In this document: in pieces, positions 52,274 through 62,125 of the stretch
Layout of the letters: each line of letters begins with the position of its first letter
Position numbering within the stretch: position 1 is the stretch's first letter
Origin: an uncultured Clostridia bacterium
GTDB taxonomy: Bacteria; Bacillota; Clostridia; Christensenellales; QALW01
Length of the DNA: 64,000 nucleotides
NCBI GenBank assembly: GCA_934465535.1
Contig: CAKSKV010000003.1
Span: 1-64,000 of the forward strand
Reading direction: 5' to 3'
Program-made: the position numbers and the translations under genes
Notes under the pieces: generated by a model
Databases searched by the model: none
What the model was told of the DNA's origin: nothing
What the model saw: the letters and a program-made list of their open reading frames with translations, nothing else

Positions 52274-52304
52274 AATCAAGCCCGCATTTCATAAATATTA
52301 CTTC

Positions 52305-52376
52305 ATTATTATCCATTCTTTACGCTATCACAATCATGTAAAATTTACAGGCAGCATATTGTAAAAAGCATGTAAA
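52305..52376 (-). promoter_or_regulatory. Promoter and Pho-box-like repeats of the Na/Pi cotransporter
   Basis: On the minus strand TTTACA occurs at 52376-52371, 52365-52360 and 52342-52337, in 11- and 23-base steps, like the TT(A/T/C)ACA repeats bound by PhoP in Firmicutes. Just downstream are TTGTGA (52333-52328), 17 bases and AATAAT (52310-52305). Bases 52377-52625 hold no gene I recognise. Confidence 0.6.
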
Positions 52377-52625
52377 GTCCCTCTTTGGCAGAAAAAATAC
52401 GCTGTCCCAAGGCTGATTGCCTTCTTTCCCTTTGCTGCCGCACCCCGCAGCTTTTTACTGCGGTTTTTGCAAAATATATGCAAACAAAAAGGAATGTCCG
52501 CCCGGACGGCGAATTTATAATGTTGGCCTTATTCCTGCCGATGCGCTTACCTTGTGCAAGCGGCAAAGCGGCCGGAAGTTACGGCCTGAACCAAAACAAT
52601 AAATACATATTTAATCGGAGAAATT

Positions 52626-53891
52626 ATGAAGCATTATGATATTATAGTGGCCGGCGGCGGCTTTGCCGGAGTGGGCGCCGCCGTTGCCGCTGCGCGCATG
52701 GGGCGCAGCGTTCTGCTTATTGAAGAAAAGGGCTGCCTCGGCGGCGCAGCGGCCAATAGCCTTGTGCTGCCCTTTATGCCCTATTACACCTTTATAAACC
52801 AGCCGGACGGCAAGTGGGAAATGAAATATCTCGTGCGCGGGATATTCCGCGAGATAACCGAAAAGCTGCATGACCGTGATGAATTCGATGTAAATTTCTT
52901 CAATACCGATTATCTTAAATATGTGCTGGATAACCTCGTGCTTCAAAGCGGGGCAGAGGTGCTTTTTCACAGCCGGATAACCGATGTCACCGTGCGCAAC
53001 CGCCGTTTGGAATCGGTCGTCACCGCCTCAAGGGGCGGCAAGAACATTTTCGGTGCAGACTGCTTTATTGACGCAACGGGGGATGCAAACCTTGTCTGCA
53101 TGTCGGGCTGCGGCTTTACTCTGGGGCGAAGCGGCGATCATCTTTGCCAGCCCATGACCCTTTGCTTCCGCATTTCGGGCGTGAACATGGCGGAATTTGA
53201 ACGCGAGCTGCCCAAAATGCAGCAGCTGTATAAAGAATATCTTGCAGCCGGACGCTTTCGCAATGTGCGCGAGGATATACTGGCCTTCCGCACCGTGGAT
53301 GAAAACATAATACACCTCAATTCCACCCGAGTGGTTAAGCTGGACCCCACCGACCCCTTTGCGCTCAGCCGCGCCGAGGTGGAGGGACGCGCGCAGATGG
53401 TGGAGCTTGCGGATTTTCTCAAATCCAATTTTGACATCTGCAAAAACCTGCACATAGTATCCTCCGCGCCGGAAATAGGCGTGCGGGAAAGCCGAATGGC
53501 AGCAGGCGAGCATCTGCTTACCGGGCAAGAGCTTGTGGATACGGTCAAATTCCCGGATGCAATAGCGGCCGGAAACTACGAAATAGACATTCATAACCCG
53601 GAGGGCAGCGGCACCTCGCATTATTACTTCCCTGCCGGAGAGTATTATACCGTTCCCTACCGCAGTCTTGTGGTAAGGGATGCCGACAACCTGCTTGTGG
53701 CGGGCAGGTGCATTTCCTGTGATCATGAAGCGCAGGCCTCGGTGCGCATAATGCCCATATGCTGCGCCACGGGGCAGGCGGCGGGAACGGCGGCGGCTCT
53801 GTGCGCGGGCGGCGATAAGGCGCTTCGCGATGCCGACATTTCCCTTTTGCGCACAGAGCTTATAAAGCAGGGCGCATTTCTCGGCGACTGA
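52626..53891 (+). CDS. FAD-dependent oxidoreductase
   Basis: A 421-residue flavoprotein of the FAD_oxidored group (PF12831 type). The N-terminus is a dinucleotide-binding fold: DIIVAGGGFAGVGAAVAAARMG, then LLIEEKGCLGGAAANS with a Cys at the redox position, DCFIDATGDANLVCMSGC and DNLLVAGRCISCDHEA near the C-terminus. Members act on diverse small molecules and are common near sugar-use genes, so the substrate is open. ATG 52626 follows GGAGAA. It may share a transcript only with itself, since a strong terminator follows. Confidence 0.88.
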   Translation: MKHYDIIVAGGGFAGVGAAVAAARMGRSVLLIEEKGCLGGAAANSLVLPFMPYYTFINQPDGKWEMKYLVRGIFREITEKLHDRDEFDVNFFNTDYLKYVLDNLVLQSGAEVLFHSRITDVTVRNRRLESVVTASRGGKNIFGADCFIDATGDANLVCMSGCGFTLGRSGDHLCQPMTLCFRISGVNMAEFERELPKMQQLYKEYLAAGRFRNVREDILAFRTVDENIIHLNSTRVVKLDPTDPFALSRAEVEGRAQMVELADFLKSNFDICKNLHIVSSAPEIGVRESRMAAGEHLLTGQELVDTVKFPDAIAAGNYEIDIHNPEGSGTSHYYFPAGEYYTVPYRSLVVRDADNLLVAGRCISCDHEAQASVRIMPICCATGQAAGTAAALCAGGDKALRDADISLLRTELIKQGAFLGD

Positions 53892-53963
53892 TGCCTTTCC
53901 TCGTCTGATAAGGCAGCAGCCTTTCTTTGAACACAGAAGTGCAAAATGCCCGCTCTCAGCTGC

Positions 53964-54003
53964 AAAGGGGCACATACGGAGTTATGCCGTATGTGCCCCT
54001 TTT
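53964..54003. terminator. Strong terminator after the FAD oxidoreductase
   Basis: AAAGGGGCACATACGG (53964-53979) pairs with CCGTATGTGCCCCTTT around a seven-base loop, ending in TTTT. The convergent GNAT gene may use it too. Confidence 0.9.
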
Positions 54004-54042
54004 ACAGTAAATATTCAGCTTTTCATTATATACATATACGCT

Positions 54043-54522
54043 TCAAAGCTCATGATAGTACAGGCATATATTTTCAAAAGAGCCGTCCTTCATGCGGAAC
54101 GCTTTGGGAACCGTTCCTATATGAACAAACCCCAGATGCTCATACAGATGACGGGCGTGAATATTGTTCTCCACAACGGCGTTGAACTGCAGAATATTAA
54201 AGCCCAGCCTTTTTGCCTGCGCCATGCAGTCCGTAACCAGCTTTTCTCCGATATGCCTTCCGCGGCATTGGGAATCCACCGCATAACTTGCATTGGAAAT
54301 TCCGTTCAAACGACCGATATAGTTGGGATGAAGAATATACATCCCAACGACGGAACCGTTATCCTCCGCAACGCCGCAATAGCTTTGCTGGGCAAAAAAC
54401 TTTTTCCCGCTTTCTTCGTTAAGACACTCCTCCTGCGGAAAAGCAACGCCCTCTTCCACCACACTGTTCCAGATGCGGATCATATCATTTATATCATTTT
54501 CATTGTATTGTCTGATTTCCAT
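54043..54522 (-). CDS. GNAT family N-acetyltransferase
   Basis: A 159-residue acetyltransferase. The acetyl-CoA site is CRGRHIGEKLVTDCMAQAK (Q/RxxGxG/A pattern) near residues 82-100, preceded by SNASYAVDSQ and followed by FNAVVENNIHARHLYEHLGF. The phosphinothricin/RimI-like layout gives no substrate. ATG 54522 follows AAAGGTG. Confidence 0.9.
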   Translation of the reverse strand: MEIRQYNENDINDMIRIWNSVVEEGVAFPQEECLNEESGKKFFAQQSYCGVAEDNGSVVGMYILHPNYIGRLNGISNASYAVDSQCRGRHIGEKLVTDCMAQAKRLGFNILQFNAVVENNIHARHLYEHLGFVHIGTVPKAFRMKDGSFENICLYYHEL

Positions 54523-54576
54523 ATTGCACCTTTGAAATATTATTGTATATATCGTTATTGTATTCGATAAAATTTT

Positions 54577-57183
54577 TTATTTGCTGCTGCGCTTTTTAGG
54601 GGCAGGCTCCTTTTGCACCTTAATAAAACGGGAATAATCCCCGCCCTCTTCAAAGCGATAGCTGCCGCTGCCCAAAACAAGGGTTTCTCCGCTCCAGGGC
54701 AGAGTAAGCTGCGCCGTTGTGCAGCAGGGCACGCGGCAAGCCAGCCGGATGCCGTCCTGCGTGCGCTGCCACCCGCATTCCGTTTCGCCGTAGGGAGTTT
54801 TAATACAGGCGCGCGCCTGCGACAGCCCGTCCGTAGGCATCGGCTTCATGCCTATAACGGAATAGCCCGGCGCAAGCGGGATTATCCCCGCCACATTCTG
54901 ATACAGCCACTGCCCCACCGAGCCGTAGGCGTAGTGATTGAAGGAATTCATATCGGCGGTTTCAAAGCTGCCGTCCGGCTTAATGCCGTTCCAGCGCTCC
55001 CACACCGTGGTCGCCCCCATTTTAACCTCATACAGCCACGAGGGATAATCCCGCTGCATTAAAAGCGCCGCCGCAAGATCGTGCCGCCCGTTTTCCGTAA
55101 GACAGGGACACAGCAGCGGAGTGCCCACAAAGCCGGTTACCATATGCCGCCCGTGGCGCTCCAAATTTTCGCACAAACGCGCCAGCACCTTTTCGCGGTC
55201 CTTCTGCCTTACAAGGTCAAAGCTGAGCGCCAGAGTACAGGCCGTTTGCGTATCGCTTACCACCCTGCCACCGGCGGTTACATATTCCCTGCGGAAGGCG
55301 CGCTTTATGTCGGTATTCAGCTTCTGATATTCCAGCGCCTCCTGCCTTTTTCCAAGCTCCTGCGCCGCAAGGGATACAATATGCGCACACCTTGCAAAGC
55401 AGGCGGTGGCCACAAGATCCGGATCGGTTGCCCCCGTCCAGCTGTCCCCTTCTCTGTCCATTCCCAGCCAATCGCCGTACTGGAAATCCCCCTGCCAAAG
55501 AAAGCCGCGGCTTCTTGAGCGGATATAGTCCACCCACCCCTTCATGGAGGGGTACTGCCGCTCAAGCAGGCGCCTGTCGCCGTAGCACATGTACATCACC
55601 CACGGAATGACCGTTGCCGCATCCCCCCATGCCGCTGCGCCGGCGGCGTCAAAGAGGTCGGGCACCATGTGCGGCACGCCCTTTTGCGCTGTCTGCTCGC
55701 AGGCGAGGTCCGCAAGCCACTTGGTGAAAAACGCAGATACATCCATATTGCAGGCGGCGGTGGGGGCAAACACCTGCGCATCCCCCGTCCAGCCGAGGCG
55801 CTCGTCCCTCTGCGGGCAGTCGGTGGGGATATCCACAAAATTCCCCCGCTGCCCCCAAAGTATGTTCTGCCACAGCCGATTTACATCGGGGTCGGAGCAT
55901 TCAAAGCTGCCCGTCTGTTCAAGATCGCTGCACAGCACGCAGGCGGTAAAATCCTCCGGCTTTGCCTCCACGCCCTCCACCTGAACATAGCGGAAGCCGT
56001 GAAAGGTAAACTCCGGTGCCAGCACCGACGCACTGCCGTCCGATATATATGTATCCGCCGCCCGCGCGGTGCGCAGATTGGCAGTGTATATCTCTCCGTC
56101 CTGCCCCAGCACCTCGCAGTGCTTAAGCGTTATGCGCTGCCCCTTGGGCGCGCGGCAGGAAAAACGCACAAAGCCGGTAAGATTCTGCCCGAAATCCAGC
56201 ACCTGCTTGCCGGAGGGGGTGATGATCTTATTTACTGCGGGCAATTGCTTTATTATGCGCACCGGGGGGCACACGCTCCACACAAGGCGGGAGGTATCGT
56301 ATTTTACCACGCTCACCGCGCCCCTATCTTCATAGCATCGGCGCATGTCCCAGTCCTCCCCCGCCTCTCTGCCGGAGGTAAGCAGCCGCCCGGTACCCCA
56401 GTGCCAGGAGCCGTCGCTGCACAGGGTATATTTCTGCCCGTTATTAAAGCATAGCTCCAGCCGGCAAAGCAGCGCACTGCCCTGCCCGTATACCTCCCGC
56501 TTGTTCACGCAGCCGAACACCCCGGAATACCAGCCCTGCGCCAGCATGACCTCAAGGTATTCTCCGCCGCTTTTCTCGCCGCTGTCAGCGTTTTCCAGCG
56601 TTTTTTCCAGTGCCTGCCGCGTTTGCTGCGTTACATCATAGGTTTGATATTGCAGGCGGTGGTTGTAATCCGTAAAGCCGGGCGTCATATAGCTATCGCC
56701 TACGCGCTCGCCGCCGATATACGCGCTGTACAGCCCAAGGGCTGTAATATACAGCCTTGCGCGCGCCACCCCGCCGTGTTTTTTTGACATTATGGCACAG
56801 CCCAGCAGCCCCTTGCGCATTACGGGGCACTCCGTTTCCTTCGGCGCGGCAATAAAGCGCGCGGAACCGAAATTCCCGAAAAGCCCGGTTTCAAAAAATG
56901 TTCCGGCCTCCTCGCGGTGGCCGTGATTATCAAGCACCCGCACCCTGACTTCATACCGTGTGCAGGGGGCCAGCCTGCCCGTTATGGGAATAAGCTGCGT
57001 TGCGGATGCGCGGCTCGCCTCGTGCCACACTATGCCGCCGTCCCCCTGACTGACGGTTATCTCACGCCGAATTTGCACGGTGTCCGCGTCTTGGCTTTGA
57101 ATTATATACGACAGGCGCGGCTGCGGCTCGTCTATGCCCAGCGGGCTTTTAAGATGTTCAACGGTAATATCGGTAATGCGCAT
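54577..57183 (-). CDS. GH78 alpha-L-rhamnosidase (copy 2)
   Basis: An 868-residue rhamnosidase with the same domain order as the other two copies: Ig-like (VEHLKSPLGIDEPQPRLSY), lectin-like region with GWYSGVFG, then the barrel. The catalytic motif is PTDCPQRDERLGW near residue 455, with ATTVWERWN near 740. The N-terminus lacks a signal peptide and the C-terminus is a basic tail (KKRSSK). ATG 57183 follows GGAGAG. A terminator separates it from copy 3 upstream, so it either has its own promoter or is expressed by read-through. Confidence 0.93.
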   Translation of the reverse strand: MRITDITVEHLKSPLGIDEPQPRLSYIIQSQDADTVQIRREITVSQGDGGIVWHEASRASATQLIPITGRLAPCTRYEVRVRVLDNHGHREEAGTFFETGLFGNFGSARFIAAPKETECPVMRKGLLGCAIMSKKHGGVARARLYITALGLYSAYIGGERVGDSYMTPGFTDYNHRLQYQTYDVTQQTRQALEKTLENADSGEKSGGEYLEVMLAQGWYSGVFGCVNKREVYGQGSALLCRLELCFNNGQKYTLCSDGSWHWGTGRLLTSGREAGEDWDMRRCYEDRGAVSVVKYDTSRLVWSVCPPVRIIKQLPAVNKIITPSGKQVLDFGQNLTGFVRFSCRAPKGQRITLKHCEVLGQDGEIYTANLRTARAADTYISDGSASVLAPEFTFHGFRYVQVEGVEAKPEDFTACVLCSDLEQTGSFECSDPDVNRLWQNILWGQRGNFVDIPTDCPQRDERLGWTGDAQVFAPTAACNMDVSAFFTKWLADLACEQTAQKGVPHMVPDLFDAAGAAAWGDAATVIPWVMYMCYGDRRLLERQYPSMKGWVDYIRSRSRGFLWQGDFQYGDWLGMDREGDSWTGATDPDLVATACFARCAHIVSLAAQELGKRQEALEYQKLNTDIKRAFRREYVTAGGRVVSDTQTACTLALSFDLVRQKDREKVLARLCENLERHGRHMVTGFVGTPLLCPCLTENGRHDLAAALLMQRDYPSWLYEVKMGATTVWERWNGIKPDGSFETADMNSFNHYAYGSVGQWLYQNVAGIIPLAPGYSVIGMKPMPTDGLSQARACIKTPYGETECGWQRTQDGIRLACRVPCCTTAQLTLPWSGETLVLGSGSYRFEEGGDYSRFIKVQKEPAPKKRSSK

Positions 57184-57288
57184 TTTTTCTCTCCGTGCGG
57201 CTGTATGCCGGCATTTTGTTTTTTTCTGCCCGCAGTTTTTCCGCAGGCAAAGGTCCGTTTGAAAAGTATGCTTGCAATAGTGCGTTTG

Positions 57289-57327
57289 AAAAAACAGCCG
57301 GAGCAGACATATCCTGTCGCCCCGGCT
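57289..57327 (-). terminator. Terminator after GH78 copy 3
   Basis: On the minus strand AGCCGGGGC and GCTCCGGCT form a stem with one internal mismatch, with GACAG/GTCTG further inside, followed by TTTTTT. Confidence 0.7.
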
Positions 57328-57332
57328 TTTTA

Positions 57333-59909
57333 TTACATAACGATTATTTCGTGTCTGCCGCTGGAAAGCAGTATCTTTTCCTTCGCAGGCGCGCCGTCCA
57401 CCACGGCAACGCTGCCCTTTTTAAGCACTACCTCCGCCCTGCAGGACCACGGCACCGTTACATTGAGCACAACGCGGCCGTCCTCCCGCTTCCATTGCGA
57501 TGCCAAAACGCCGTGCACCGTTTCATGGCTTGCGGATACATAATCAAGGTTATGCACAAAATCCGGCTGTATGATATATACATTGCCCTCGTGCTTTGCG
57601 GGGTCTATTCCGGCAAGGGATTTATAATACCACACCGAGAAGGAGCCGTGCATGGGGTGGTTGTGAGAGTTCATGCCCACGCCCGTGGAATTCTCAAAGC
57701 GCTCCCATATGGTGGTGCCGCCGCAGGCAAACATATAGCCGAAGGAGGGATAATCCTCTTTTTTGAGCAGCTCCACGCCTATATCGTTGCGCCCCAGCTT
57801 ATCAAGCACGGCAAAGAGATATTTTGTGGTCTGGTTGCCGGTGGTGATATGACCGTTGTTGGTTATCATAAGGTCGTCCAGCAGATGCTTTACAACCCTG
57901 TCCTTCTGATCCTGGGGCACTATATCCAAAAACAGCGGGAAGAGATTGGAGCCCTGAGAGCAGGGAATATAGCAGCCGTTTTCCCGGTCAAGGCAGTGGC
58001 TGTTTATGTTGTTTTTAACCTCCTCCGCCTTGGCAAGATAAAACTCCGCTTCCTCCTCCTTGCCCATGACGCGCGCGCATTTTGCCATGGTAAGGCAATC
58101 GTAGTACACATAGCCGGTGGATATTATCTGCTTGCCGATGTTGGCCGGCATGGCGTCGCAGGAATGTCCGAACTCGCTTTCCATAAGCGGCGGAGCCCAA
58201 TCTCCGGCGTAATTCACATGCACAAGCCCGTTTTCGTCAAGGGTGGTAAGCTTAAAGCGCGCATAGCGGTTCATGCCGTCATAGAAGCGCTCCAGCACCG
58301 ATTTATCGCCGTTAAAAAGATACATGCGGTAGGGCAGCTGCACATAAACGCTGGAAATATGGCAGGCCGGGAAGCCGCCGTAGAAGAACGGCGCGGTATC
58401 ACCGATGGCGCCGCTTTCCTGAAGGGTCTGGGAATCGGCAATGTCGTTGAGCCACTTTTCAAAGAACAGCTGCGCGTCGAAATTGAACATGGTCTGCTCG
58501 TAGCGCACCGTTACATCGTTTATCCAGCCCAAGCGCTCATCCCTTTGCGGGCAGTCGGTGGGCAGGGAGTGCTCGTTGTTCATTTCGGTGTTGATTATTG
58601 CCTGATATATTTTGTTGAGCATCGGCTCGGAGCATTCAAAGTGTCCGGCTCTGTGCAGGCTGTTGTTTACGCGGTATGCCTCGCAGCCCAGAAGATGCAC
58701 GCCCTCATCGATGGTGACCTCGGCAAAACGGAAGCCGTGATAGGTGAAGCGGGGCTTATAGTATTCTTCAATATATTCCCCCTTGAGAATATATGTATCG
58801 CAGGATTTCGCCTCGCGCAGGTTCATCTGGTTTACGGTCTTGTCCGCCTTCATGCTCTCGCCGTAGCGCACCACTACCTTCGCTCCTTTGGGTCCGCGCA
58901 CGCGCAGCTTTACCCAGCCGGCAATGTTAAGGCCGAAATCGTAGGTGACGGTATATACGCCGGGGCGGTGCACCTCGGTGGGGCGCATAAGGTCATGCTC
59001 CCTGATGGGGGGCATGACAGTGGTGTCGGATATCCCCTTTGGCGGATTCTTTGCGCACACGGCCGGCGTGAAGCGCTCATCCGGCACAAAGTCCGGCGTG
59101 TTCCAGCCCTCAATTTCCAGACGGGCGTCATAGGTTTCGCCGTCAAAGACATTGTTCATGATAATGGGGCTTTGAGCGCACAGCCATGTGCCGTCCGCCG
59201 CCGTAAGTATTGTTTCCTGCGTGCCGTCCTGATAGGTTATAAGCACGGTCATCTTAAGGCAGGGGTCGTTGTACCAAGAGGGATTTGTGCCGAATATCTG
59301 CTGGAAGAAAATGTGCTCGTGCCCGAACCAGCCCTCGCCCAGCTGCACGCCTATGGCGTTTTTACCCTGAAGCAGGTAGGGGGTGATATCGTAGGTATCA
59401 TACAGCACCCGCTTGTTGTAATCGGTCCAGCCGGGGCACAGGGAGGTGTTTCCCACCTTGCGGCCGTTTAAGGTAAGCTCGTAATAGCCAAGGCCGCTTA
59501 TATAGGCGCGCGCTCGCTTTACGGGGCGGTTTATTTCCGCCTTGCGCACAAAATAGGGGCTTTTGCGCTTTTCATACCCGGCAAAGGCTATGTAATCGCC
59601 CTTGAGCCCGTCTAACAGCGCCGTTTCAAAATGCCCCTCCGGCGAGGTTATGCTTGTTCCGTCGGCAAGGGTAAGCTGCACGCGCCAGGTATACAGCGCG
59701 CTGCTTTCCAGCGCCGTTTCCACCCGGCAAAGGTTCTCCGCGCTTTGACACTGCCGCTCAAAGACCACCGCTCCCTGCTCGTTTTTTACCTCCACCGCAT
59801 ACGCCGTCTGATCGGCGCCGCTGTCAAGCCGCCACGAAAGCCGCGGATGCGCGGTTCCTATGCCCAGCGGATTTTCGGTATATTCGCAAAAAATTCTGAA
59901 ATCAGCCAT
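57333..59909 (-). CDS. GH78 alpha-L-rhamnosidase (copy 3)
   Basis: An 858-residue rhamnosidase. N-terminal Ig-like domain (TENPLGIGTAHPRLSW), then lectin-like domain (GLGYYELTLNGRKVG, GEGWFGHEH), then the barrel with PTDCPQRDERLGWINDVTVR near residue 455 and TTIWERFEN near 730, and a closing sandwich. It is closer to copy 1 than to copy 2 by eye. No signal peptide, so cytoplasmic. ATG 59909 follows GGAGGAAT. A -10 TATAAT with a weak -35 lies at 60007-60034 upstream on the minus strand. Confidence 0.93.
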   Translation of the reverse strand: MADFRIFCEYTENPLGIGTAHPRLSWRLDSGADQTAYAVEVKNEQGAVVFERQCQSAENLCRVETALESSALYTWRVQLTLADGTSITSPEGHFETALLDGLKGDYIAFAGYEKRKSPYFVRKAEINRPVKRARAYISGLGYYELTLNGRKVGNTSLCPGWTDYNKRVLYDTYDITPYLLQGKNAIGVQLGEGWFGHEHIFFQQIFGTNPSWYNDPCLKMTVLITYQDGTQETILTAADGTWLCAQSPIIMNNVFDGETYDARLEIEGWNTPDFVPDERFTPAVCAKNPPKGISDTTVMPPIREHDLMRPTEVHRPGVYTVTYDFGLNIAGWVKLRVRGPKGAKVVVRYGESMKADKTVNQMNLREAKSCDTYILKGEYIEEYYKPRFTYHGFRFAEVTIDEGVHLLGCEAYRVNNSLHRAGHFECSEPMLNKIYQAIINTEMNNEHSLPTDCPQRDERLGWINDVTVRYEQTMFNFDAQLFFEKWLNDIADSQTLQESGAIGDTAPFFYGGFPACHISSVYVQLPYRMYLFNGDKSVLERFYDGMNRYARFKLTTLDENGLVHVNYAGDWAPPLMESEFGHSCDAMPANIGKQIISTGYVYYDCLTMAKCARVMGKEEEAEFYLAKAEEVKNNINSHCLDRENGCYIPCSQGSNLFPLFLDIVPQDQKDRVVKHLLDDLMITNNGHITTGNQTTKYLFAVLDKLGRNDIGVELLKKEDYPSFGYMFACGGTTIWERFENSTGVGMNSHNHPMHGSFSVWYYKSLAGIDPAKHEGNVYIIQPDFVHNLDYVSASHETVHGVLASQWKREDGRVVLNVTVPWSCRAEVVLKKGSVAVVDGAPAKEKILLSSGRHEIIVM

Positions 59910-60072
59910 GAATTCCTCCGTAAATATTTCATATTGTATTTTTTACTCGTCTGTTCTCCGGCACCTTTGCCTATGCTATGCAATACGCCGCTTATATACA
60001 GCCTGTATTATATAACAAGGTGCGCATAAATAAAAGGGATTTTTTCAACCTTTTCAAGCACAATTCTAACAC

Positions 60073-60101
60073 TTGACCCAAAGCCTGTTGCGCAATATAA
60101 T
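60073..60101 (+). promoter_or_regulatory. Promoter of the MBL-fold gene
   Basis: TTGACC (60073-60078), 17 bases and TATAAT (60096-60101). Confidence 0.78.
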
Positions 60102-60158
60102 AGGTGCAGCGGTATTGCCGCCCGATAAGCGGTATTTTATACGCGGGAGGATAAATAA

Positions 60159-60764
60159 ATGCAGGTTGTAAGGCTCCGTCACAGCACGGTTTTGGCCTCC
60201 GGCAAAGCCGGACTTATGCTGTTTGACCCCTTTCTTATTCCGGAAGCGGCTCCCAAGGCCGATGTGATATTCATCACCCACGGACACTACGACCACTTCA
60301 GCCCGGAGGACATAAAGCGCTGCCTTAAGCCCGGCACGGTAATAGTATGCCCGCCCTCTCTTATGAAGGAATGCTGCCGGCTTGCGGTAACCGTAAAAAG
60401 CGTGCGCGGGCTGGAAATAAGCACCGTTCCGGCCTATAATATCGGCAAGCCCTTCCACAAAAAGGAGGACGGCGGCGTGGGATATATAGTGAGCGACGGC
60501 ACCGCCGTGCTTTATGTGGCCGGAGATACCGACATCACCCCCGAGGCGCAAAGCGTGCGCTGCGATATATGCGCCCTGCCCGTAGGGGGCAAATACACAA
60601 TGGATGCCGATGAGGCCGCCGCGCTTGCACGCAGCATTAGCCCCAAAATCGCAATTCCCACCCATTACGGCGATATTGACGGCGTTGCGAAAAAGGAGGC
60701 CGCCGTGCGCTTTGCCTCCCTTTTGCCGCCGGAAATAAAATGCGAATGCTTCCCACCGCTGTAA
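60159..60764 (+). CDS. MBL-fold metal-dependent hydrolase (UlaG-like)
   Basis: A 201-residue metallo-beta-lactamase-fold protein. The metal motif is ITHGHYDHFSPED near residue 39 (HxHxDH), with further ligands in YVAGDTDITPEA and PTHYGDID. The short form resembles UlaG/YtkL-type hydrolases of unknown substrate. ATG 60159 follows GGAGGAT. A strong hairpin follows. Confidence 0.9.
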   Translation: MQVVRLRHSTVLASGKAGLMLFDPFLIPEAAPKADVIFITHGHYDHFSPEDIKRCLKPGTVIVCPPSLMKECCRLAVTVKSVRGLEISTVPAYNIGKPFHKKEDGGVGYIVSDGTAVLYVAGDTDITPEAQSVRCDICALPVGGKYTMDADEAAALARSISPKIAIPTHYGDIDGVAKKEAAVRFASLLPPEIKCECFPPL

Positions 60765-60790
60765 AGGCGGCAAATTCAAAAACAGCAGAC

Positions 60791-60830
60791 AAAAACGCAG
60801 GGGCAGCCTTTTAATCGCCCCTGCGTTTTT
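60791..60830. terminator. Bidirectional terminator between the MBL gene and the aminopeptidase
   Basis: AAAACGCAGGGGC and GCCCCTGCGTTTT around a 12-base loop, with T runs on both strands. Confidence 0.88.
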
Positions 60831-60904
60831 ATATACACTGTTTTGCACGGCAATCCCGCCGTCTTTATGTCTTTATATGCACGCCTTCTGCGCCATACGC
60901 TTTA

Positions 60905-62125
60905 TCAGATAGCCCACTCGCCGTTTTCAAAGATAACGGTTTCGCCGTTTTTGCCCTTGCCGGTAATCCTTGTGCCGGGTGTGCCTATCATAAAGTCCAC
61001 ATGCATCATGGAACGGTTTACGCCCGCTGCGGTTATCTGATCGTAATTCATGTTCTCGCTGCCCTTAACGGCATTGTCAAAGCCGAAGCCCAGCGCCAGA
61101 TGGCAGGCGGCGTTTTCATCGTAAAGGGTGTTGTAGAACAGCACTCCGGAGCGGTTTATCGGGGAGGATACCGGCACCAGCGCCACCTCGCCCAAGCGAG
61201 CGGAGCCTTCATCGGCGGATATTATCTGCTCCAGCGCCTCGTCGCCCACCTCTGCGCTGTGCGCCACGGCGCGGCCGTCCTTAAAGGTAACGGAGAAGTT
61301 CTCTATAAGCTTGCCTTGGCAGGACAGCGGCTTGCTTGCCACCGCAACGCCCTCAACGCAGCCGGAGCGGGGGGTGGTGAACACTTCCTCAGTAGGCATA
61401 TTGGGGTTGAAATACACGCCCTTGTCGGTATATTCGCCCCCGCCCATCCATATGCCGTTTTCCATAAGGCCTATGGTAAGATCGGTGCCCAGCTCGCTCT
61501 GTATGTGCAGGCTCTCCAGCTGCAGCTCGTTAAGACGGTCGGCATGGCTCTGCAATTCGGCATTGTGCTTATCCCATGCCGCCTCGGGATCGTCGTCCAC
61601 GCGCGCAGTGGTCAAAATGGCCTCCCACAGCGCGTTTACCGCCGCCTGCTTTTTCATATCCGGGAACACCTTCTTTGCCCATTCGGGACCGGGCACGCCT
61701 ACTATGCACCACTGATGACGCCCCTCTATCTCCTTGCGGTAAGGCTCGATAAACGGCCACTGCGCTCTTCTTACCTTTGTTACCTTTTCGGAGTCAACCC
61801 CCTTCATTCCGTCGGGATCCTCGGAGAGGATATGCAGACGGCACGGCAGCTCCTTGCCCAGATACGCAAGCTTTTCCTGTCTCCACTTTTCCACGGTGCT
61901 CAGACGCTTGACGCTCTGATATTTGTAGGCGTATTTGCTTACGGTCTGATCATTCCATTCCACCGTTACCCATGCGGCTCCGGCGCGATAAGCCTCGCGC
62001 ACGCACATGCGCGCAAATTCATACTGCTCGGGCGCTACATTTATCTGCACGCCCTGACCCTTCTGCACATTGATGCCCTTACGCACCGCAAGGCGCGCAT
62101 ATTTCTGCATTATGCTCTTTTTCAT
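60905..62125 (-). CDS. M29 family aminopeptidase (AmpS/PepS type)
   Basis: A 406-residue metallopeptidase that removes N-terminal residues from peptides in the cytoplasm. The layout matches AmpS and aminopeptidase T: VQKGQGVQINVAPEQ, WNDQTVSKYAYKY, GENIWMGGG-type strand (ENGIWMGGGEYTD), then the metal site spread over RSGCVEG, GRAVAHSAE, GEVALVPVSSPINRSGVLFYNTLYDENA and MMHVDFMIGT. ATG 62125 follows GGAGAACA. Normal length. Confidence 0.94.
   Translation of the reverse strand: MKKSIMQKYARLAVRKGINVQKGQGVQINVAPEQYEFARMCVREAYRAGAAWVTVEWNDQTVSKYAYKYQSVKRLSTVEKWRQEKLAYLGKELPCRLHILSEDPDGMKGVDSEKVTKVRRAQWPFIEPYRKEIEGRHQWCIVGVPGPEWAKKVFPDMKKQAAVNALWEAILTTARVDDDPEAAWDKHNAELQSHADRLNELQLESLHIQSELGTDLTIGLMENGIWMGGGEYTDKGVYFNPNMPTEEVFTTPRSGCVEGVAVASKPLSCQGKLIENFSVTFKDGRAVAHSAEVGDEALEQIISADEGSARLGEVALVPVSSPINRSGVLFYNTLYDENAACHLALGFGFDNAVKGSENMNYDQITAAGVNRSMMHVDFMIGTPGTRITGKGKNGETVIFENGEWAI

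Noticed and set aside
57195..59471. A 758-codon open frame on the plus strand opposite GH78 copy 3
   Set aside because: It is the antisense shadow of a strongly supported rhamnosidase and its translation has no domain features. A similar long frame opposite metG (860-2245) was rejected for the same reason.
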